From the NCBI RefSeq assembly GCF_024868665.1, contig NC_079897.1, forward strand, positions 2,835,133 to 2,899,132: a stretch of DNA of 64,000 nt. Direction: 5' to 3'. The DNA comes from Triplophysa rosa. Its lineage: Eukaryota; Chordata; Actinopteri; Cypriniformes; Nemacheilidae. The notes beneath the pieces are model-generated. The model was not told the DNA's origin and ran no database searches. It saw only the letters and a list, made by a program, of their open reading frames with translations. A program made the translations under genes and the position numbers. Below are positions 46,213 to 64,000 of the stretch, in pieces. The first letter of the stretch is position 1. Each line of letters starts with the position of its first letter.

Positions 46213-46589
46213 TGTCTTTTCTGCCTTCTGGCTCTTTTAAACCTCCCCACTTTACTAGAAGTCTGACATGAACATTTGTGTCTTTCTGACACCTATGATG
46301 TGAACTACACCTCTGACAGTAATGACAAGTAAAGCTGTTTGGTTGGTAGGATTATGTAACCTATGGTTAACTCATCCCACCCACAGACCGTTTGTGTTTG
46401 CAGAGACTTTCAAGCTGCTTGAGAAAGAATGTATGTGAAGGTCTGACATGCCGTCTGTGAAATGTGGTTCAGAAGTGATTCGCTATGATAAAAACATTTT
46501 AGTATCGCCCTTAAAGACAGGGGAAATGCTACAGACTGAGGAGTTTGAATGTTTGGGAGCAAAGTTTTGTTCTGTAATTTGTTGCATAT

Positions 46590-47025
46590 TAAAGGGACAG
46601 TTCACCCAAAAATCAAAAATCTGTCATCATTTACTCACCTTCGAGTTGTTCCAAATCTGTATCAATTTTGTTGTTCTGATGAACACAAAGAAAGATATTT
46701 GGAAGAATGCTTTTAACCAAACAGCTCTTGGTCTCCATTGACTAACATAGTAGGAAAAAAAGTCCATAGTAGGACTTTATACAAAAGTTGTATATTTTTT
46801 GTTATGTTGAACACAAAAGAAGATACTTTGAAGAATGTAGGACAGCAAACAGTTCTGGGGCACTTTTGACTCTCGTCATTTTTCCTACTATGGTAGTCAA
46901 TGGGGGGAGCAATCGTCCAAATATCTTTCTCTGTGTTCATCAATCAAAGAAATGTATAGAGATTTGGAACGACTAGAGAGTGAATAAATGACAGAATTTT
47001 CATTTTTGGGTGAACCATCGCTTTC
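46590..47025. mobile_element. Palindromic DNA transposon (AGGGACAGTTCACCC family)
   Basis: The left end TTAAAGGGACAGTTCACCCA is mirrored by ATTTTTGGGTGAACCATCGC at the right. The arms pair through TTTTCCTACTATGG-like segments. It lies in the probable mios 3'UTR. Confidence 0.7.
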
Positions 47026-47741
47026 AAACACAACGAACCTCAGTGTGCTTTTGAACGTTTGTTTAATTTCTTAACTGTCAAAGATCTACAGTTAGTAGTT
47101 TTTTATATAGAGGAACTACCGTCGTAACAGTAGCAGAAACCCATCAATTAACAGACTGCAAAGTACTAAACTTCATTTGAATTGTTTTGAAATGTGTTTT
47201 TAACAGCTTAATACACAAAGTATTTTTTCCGATTTCAGTTGTGTAAAATCTGTAGCTTTAACATTAGTGCTAACCTTTGAGGTTTTATTTTTATTATTAA
47301 TCTAAAGGGATTAAAAATGCTGTTTTGTAGCGTTTACCTTAATTTATTGCACAATCAATGCAACAACATCCCAACATCCTAGTATTTAAATGATTGTGTC
47401 TTTAATTTTTTTGAATTATAAACTAATGTAATTAAACACATTGTTACTGTATGCAACAACAAATGTGCCCTGAATACTTTTTGCACTATCTACAGTATTT
47501 CAGTATCATGTATGCAGATTCTCCTGCCTATAATAGATGATTAATAAATAAATAATCTGCAGTTGCAGTTAGGAACCATTTTCAGAGCTGGATAGATGAA
47601 AATATGGTAGAAGTTCGCAATAGTCTCTTTCATTAAACAAATTTTTATACATATTGGTTTATTGAGCATTAAATAATGTTAACAGATTATAACTTTTGAT
47701 TTTGTGTATTGATAAATGTTGAAATTAACATGTGATACGAT

Positions 47742-48223
47742 CAGTGTTGGGTAAATTACTCTGAAAAAGTAATTAATTACTAGTTACTAATTACATATTC
47801 AATAGTGTAATTAAATTACTGTACAAATTACTCTCTCCAAAAAGTAATTACTAATTACTTTCTATATCCTACATCAACCTTGATTAGTTAAGTGATTTAA
47901 GGATAGACATGAAAGGGCTCTTTTAATTCATTCAAATAAGTAATATTAAAACTACATTAAGTGGTATTATTATTAACTGACCAAAGTATTACAAATGTGA
48001 GAATTATACATTAAAGCAAGGATTTTAAAGTTAGACTTTGAATTTTGATGTCAATTCCACTATTGCACACACATATATTACACAAAGTATTTAGTTTAAT
48101 TACATCAGAAGTAACTAATTAAATTACAGAAAAAATAACAGTAATCCCTTACTTTACTTTTTCAAGGGAAAGTAATTAAATTACAGTAACTAATTACTTA
48201 GTAACTAGTTACACCCAACACTG
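47742..48223. mobile_element. hAT-type transposon, sister of 11514-12026
   Basis: Ends CAGTGTTGGGTAAATTACTC and TAGTTACACCCAACACTG. Flanks GATACGAT (47734-47741) and AATACGAT (48224-48231) are a 7/8 target duplication. Most of the interior matches the copy in the PNGase-like gene. Confidence 0.8.
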
Positions 48224-48843
48224 AATACGATTAATAAATGCTGTAGAAATGTTGTTTATTGTTACTCCATATGAACCCATAGTTAACTAATGTTAACAAA
48301 CAGAATGTTTTAAAAATATAGGCTTAGATGTCATTTTGTTGAAATTACTCAATGGCGAGTCGCCTAAACAAAAAATGATTGTTTCATTTTTGTCTAGTGG
48401 AATAGGCATCTAACATCATCTTTTATATCTCAAAATTCCAATCAAACTTTTTCTGCTCGTATACGAAGACCACGAGCACCATGAAAACCCAGCTGATCAA
48501 ATTCTCAAATGCAGTGTGTGCTCTTTTCTCCACATACAACTAAACCCCACCCCAACAGGAACTTCAACGGGCCCATTGGCTCTTCGTTGTAGGAAAGAAG
48601 ACACGAACCAATAACGAACAGGCAACATGTCTCGGGCTGAACACTAGACCTGTTTCCATTCAACTGATGAAGTTTTACGGGGAATAAAAAGCTGTGTAGC
48701 AGCTTAAGAGGAAGTAGCGTGTCTAACAGCTTTACGCACGAACGCTTTTTCAGTTCTTTTAACTCCGTGCGCATTTACGCACCAGATGCGACAGTAACTT
48801 AAGCTGCACCAAAGACCCTCACCAGCTGAGATGGAGTGACCGT

Positions 48844-58589
<9,746 letters not shown>

Positions 58590-59290
58590 CCAATCAAATC
58601 TGACAAACTTTTATATGTAAGCTGTCCGAAACAACCCAGAGAAGAGACTTGCTAGGGCACGTCTGAAAAGGGTCGTACAAAAATCTCCTGTGTACTTTTT
58701 TAGCCTTTTCACACTGCACCTTTACTTAACCGCACAGCATCATCTAACTAACCTGGTTATGAAAATTAGATTTATGTTCTGTAAAAGGATTAGCTGACAA
58801 AATACTGTTCTCAATAGATCTTAAAGGCAAATAGCTCCGGTTAAACCTCCAGAAGGGCTGGGTGATAGTGCCAAACCTTTTCAGCCTTATGATGATATTC
58901 AATATATTTCTTGATATTTATTTGAACTTGCTCTGACCTGGCTGAAAACTGTGATTTTTTTCTCTCTCTCCTGTTTTTAACAAATCAGAGAACTGTCATT
59001 TCAACCAAACAAGTCGTTATTAATAAGTAACGGCAAATACTTTGTGAACGTTAAATATTTCATTCAGCCTTAACTTCAAATCCTCTGTACTGAACTGTGA
59101 TAATAGCTCTGTGGGTTTTATGTGACATCGTTCTTTATCCATCAACGGTTCACTATACTGCTGGATCCTCGAATTAAAGTGACCTTAAATGCACAATATT
59201 TGCATATATTTACATGTGCTTCCTGTGTTTTTATTACAGCCTATCCCATCTTTGATTGACTTTTATAAAACCTGTATACTTAAATACTGT

Positions 59291-59300
59291 AATAAATAAA
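59291..59300 (+). terminator. Polyadenylation signal, glcci1
   Basis: Overlapping AATAAA pair about 700 bases after the glcci1 stop. Confidence 0.55.
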
Positions 59301-61148
59301 GGCAACTTTTGAACTAAAGTTTTTACGTTCATTGCATTATCAATGAACTTAAAAACTTTAGTCGAAAGATTGCCCTAATTATATTAAATTGAAAAAAAAT
59401 AGTTGTTTCACAACTTAAAACATTCAGTTGTATTTCACGTAACTTACAAAATAAAGTTATACAAAATACAACTAGATTTTTGAGACATCTTAATTTAAGT
59501 TCAAATTACTTTTAAAGGCAATTTGATTAAACTTAAAATTTTGAGTTGAAATAGGTAAAATTTTCTACCTTGAAGCAGTGTAATATTTGTAGACACAGGT
59601 ATAGTCATGCTCTATTATTAGATTCTCTTTTATTTCTAATTCGTTTCATGCTATTTAATTACAGCATATTAATGCATAAAACATAGGTATTACATAGTGC
59701 TTTAAAATAGTACAACATATAACTTTGTAAATATTATAATATGTTTTTTTTCCAAATCAGCATTGATAAGAACTCAGTAAGGCTGTTTGGTCCCATTGTA
59801 CTGTGAATTAATGTTTTAATACGATACATGAATATTTTATTCAATAGTGTTTATATGCAGGTTCAGAATAATTTTAGATTCTGCATATTTGACAAATGAA
59901 GCTTAAAATACCTAGTACATGGGACCCATATTCTCAGGCAAAATTTGGCAAAAATGTAACACAAATAAGTGCATAATTCACTTTGACCAACCAGTAACCA
60001 ACATTTGAAATTGTGTTCCTAACACCAATGGAACAACAGGGCACAACAGTATTCCAGAAGAAAATAATTAATTTGTATTTTTTGCAGTTGTTTCGCCGGT
60101 AATGTTTGAACTTTTAACACAGACCTACAATACTTCACGTATATATAATGCTATGTGATTTACAACTTCATTTAAAAAATAATAATTAGAGAGTCATAAA
60201 TCATATTTGATGCTGTTAAGGTAAAATAGGGAAATCCCATGATGCAATGCAAATAACAATGGGTCGAGTCTTCCCACACTCCTAAACACCTTTGTGTATT
60301 TAAATCTTTTGCAATAAACTTCAAATACATTCAAATATATTGCATTTTACGACTTTTTATGTTATATTCGTGAGTTCAATTCCCAAGCAACGCACAAACT
60401 CATAAAAATGTGTAGATTGAATTTACTGCTAATCGTTTTGGATAAAAGCCTCTGCCCATTGCAATCATGCAAAATGTTATAGTCAATAAAAGTTTTATAT
60501 TGTAGCGTCAGCTATGATTTATGTCATTTGCAGTGCTTCATGGGATAAAATGATCCATCTCTTGGTTTGGTTTGTAACTCATTTTTCTTATGAACAGTAA
60601 CTTTCAGAATCAAGACCACAGAAAAGAGTCCGGTTACTGTTGTGCCCTTTGACTTATCAATAGCTGCGTTTCCAATTTCAGCCTGAATGAGTTAACTTTT
60701 CTTAGATAAATGAATTCATGAAATTAACCTCTGTCATATTTAAGGCTTTTGAAGTGCGGCATTAGTTTAAGTTGATGGCACTAAACTAAGATATGTCAAG
60801 TTTTATGTTTATAAATAACATTTGCAAAAACTATTCTCCACATCTTTCGTTCATGCTTAACCGAGGCTAAATATTTTAAATAAATAATGATACAAATATG
60901 GATACTTGCAATATTACAGTGTACAAAACCAACACAAGTTAATACACAAAAAGTTATGGCAACTGCCTCAATAATACTAGCGATGGAAAGAGACATCAAA
61001 TCAAGGCAGAGCAAATATTGTTGAAGTACTTTGGCAGCAAAAATGATTTTCATGAAATAGGTTCATCGATAATATAAAAAAGTCATGTCTGATACAAGTC
61101 TAATACAGGCATTTGTAGGTCTCTTACACATGTGCAGTGTTGTATATA

Positions 61149-61696
61149 GGTGACCCTGGACCACAAAACCTTGTGGGTCAATTTCTTGAAATTGAGATTT
61201 ACACATCTGAATAAATAAGCTTTCCATTGATGTATGGTTTGGCCGAGTGTTAGAACTGTTTGAAAATCTGGAATCTGATGGTGCAAAAAATCGAAATATT
61301 GAGAAAATGGTCTTTAAAGTTGTCCATCAGAGGCGCTGTAGCAGGCCGTTGCTAAGAAGAAACAGGTTGGTTTTAACGCTCTCTATTGGCTAACCGCTGT
61401 AATGACGTTGTGGAGAGTAAATGAACCTGAAATTCTTCGCTTTACAGAGATACCAAACGTGAGTGGGTAATTCCCAAAGAGCTGGCAGCAGCGAGTGAAG
61501 TTCGTAGGCGCGTTTCTGGCCATTTTGTTTGCGATTTTGCTGCATCCACTCACAAAAATGACAAAATATCTTCATGGAACATGAACTTTACTAAATGTCG
61601 TATAAAAGAAAAATCGATCATTTTGACCCATACAATGTATTGTTGGCTATTGCTACAAATGTTCCTGTGCTACTTTTGACTGGTTTTGTGGTCCAT
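61149..61696. mobile_element. Inverted-repeat element (GACCACAAAACC ends) next to ica1
   Basis: GACCCTGGACCACAAAACC at the left pairs with GGTTTTGTGGTCCATATG at the right. Relative of the repeat at 18408-18790. The ica1 3'UTR on the reverse strand must run into it. Confidence 0.6.
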
Positions 61697-61722
61697 ATGA
61701 CACGAGCATCTGTAACAGATGA

Positions 61723-63794
<2,072 letters not shown>

Positions 63795-64000
63795 CTGAAG
63801 CGTCAGAATACAGATTAGCTGATTTGTAGAAATTAAAGGACAAGGGTCTAATTTTTGTACCACTTGCGGCAAGTAACACATTTGTAAATCTGTTTGTTTA
63901 AGCTGATTAATATCATAATATTGTCTCAATAAGCAAGCAAGTAAAAACAAACATTCAGTGCATTTTTTTGGACGAGTCAGTAGTACAAATGTATACAGTA

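Larger units (their letters stand above)
46213..48843. other. mios 3'UTR and spacer to glcci1
   Basis: Holds two transposons (46590-47025 and 47742-48223). AATAAA at 47543-47548 could end the mios transcript. No rpa3- or umad1-like exon was seen, although these lie between MIOS and GLCCI1 in human. Confidence 0.5.
58590..61722. other. glcci1 3'UTR and convergent spacer to ica1
   Basis: AATAAATAAA at 59291-59300 probably ends the glcci1 transcript. A SINE tail remnant (TTCAATTCCCAAGCAACGCA ... GGATAAAAGCCTCTGC) lies at about 60365-60480. A transposon at 61149-61696 reaches to within 27 bases of the ica1 stop codon. Nothing else is recognised. Confidence 0.5.

Overview
The window is vertebrate nuclear DNA. 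It has short exons with GT-AG borders, long AT-rich introns, and seven conserved animal protein genes. Dense palindromic DNA transposons and tRNA-derived SINEs of the kind common in carp-like fishes point to a teleost, most likely a cyprinid. The organism call is inference.

Layout: (1) 145-6199 (+), septin 7, 5' end outside the window. (2) 9325-16336 (+), a secreted 667-residue protein with the fold and catalytic motifs of bacterial PNGase F behind a redoxin-like and a PA-like region. (3) 17492-20024 (+), a C1GALT1-type core 1 beta-1,3-galactosyltransferase, followed by decayed copies of its own last exon and 3'UTR. (4) 21279-36031 (-), collagen XXVIII alpha 1, 33 coding exons read from VWA1 through the triple helix to VWA2 and a Kunitz domain. 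(5) 39092-46212 (+), mios, a GATOR2 subunit, with a probable U12-type AT-AC intron. (6) 48844-58589 (+), a glcci1-type gene. (7) 61723-63794 (-), the C-terminal part of ica1, 5' end outside the window.

The order c1galt1 / col28a1 / mios / glcci1 / ica1, with these orientations, matches human 7p21.3 as I recall it. No rpa3 or umad1 exon was seen between mios and glcci1. Septin 7 and the PNGase-like gene sit on the other side of that block.

The genes do not form one pathway. Two neighbours (PNGase-like and C1GALT1-like) both act on protein glycans. Col28a1 is extracellular matrix, mios is amino-acid sensing upstream of mTORC1, ica1 is secretory vesicle traffic, and septin 7 is cytoskeleton.

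The most notable items are the PNGase F-like architecture, the AT-AC intron in mios, a strict 23-residue period of triple-helix interruptions in col28a1, and several transposons lying directly against splice donors. Exon borders were read by eye; every gene model keeps an open frame across all joins.
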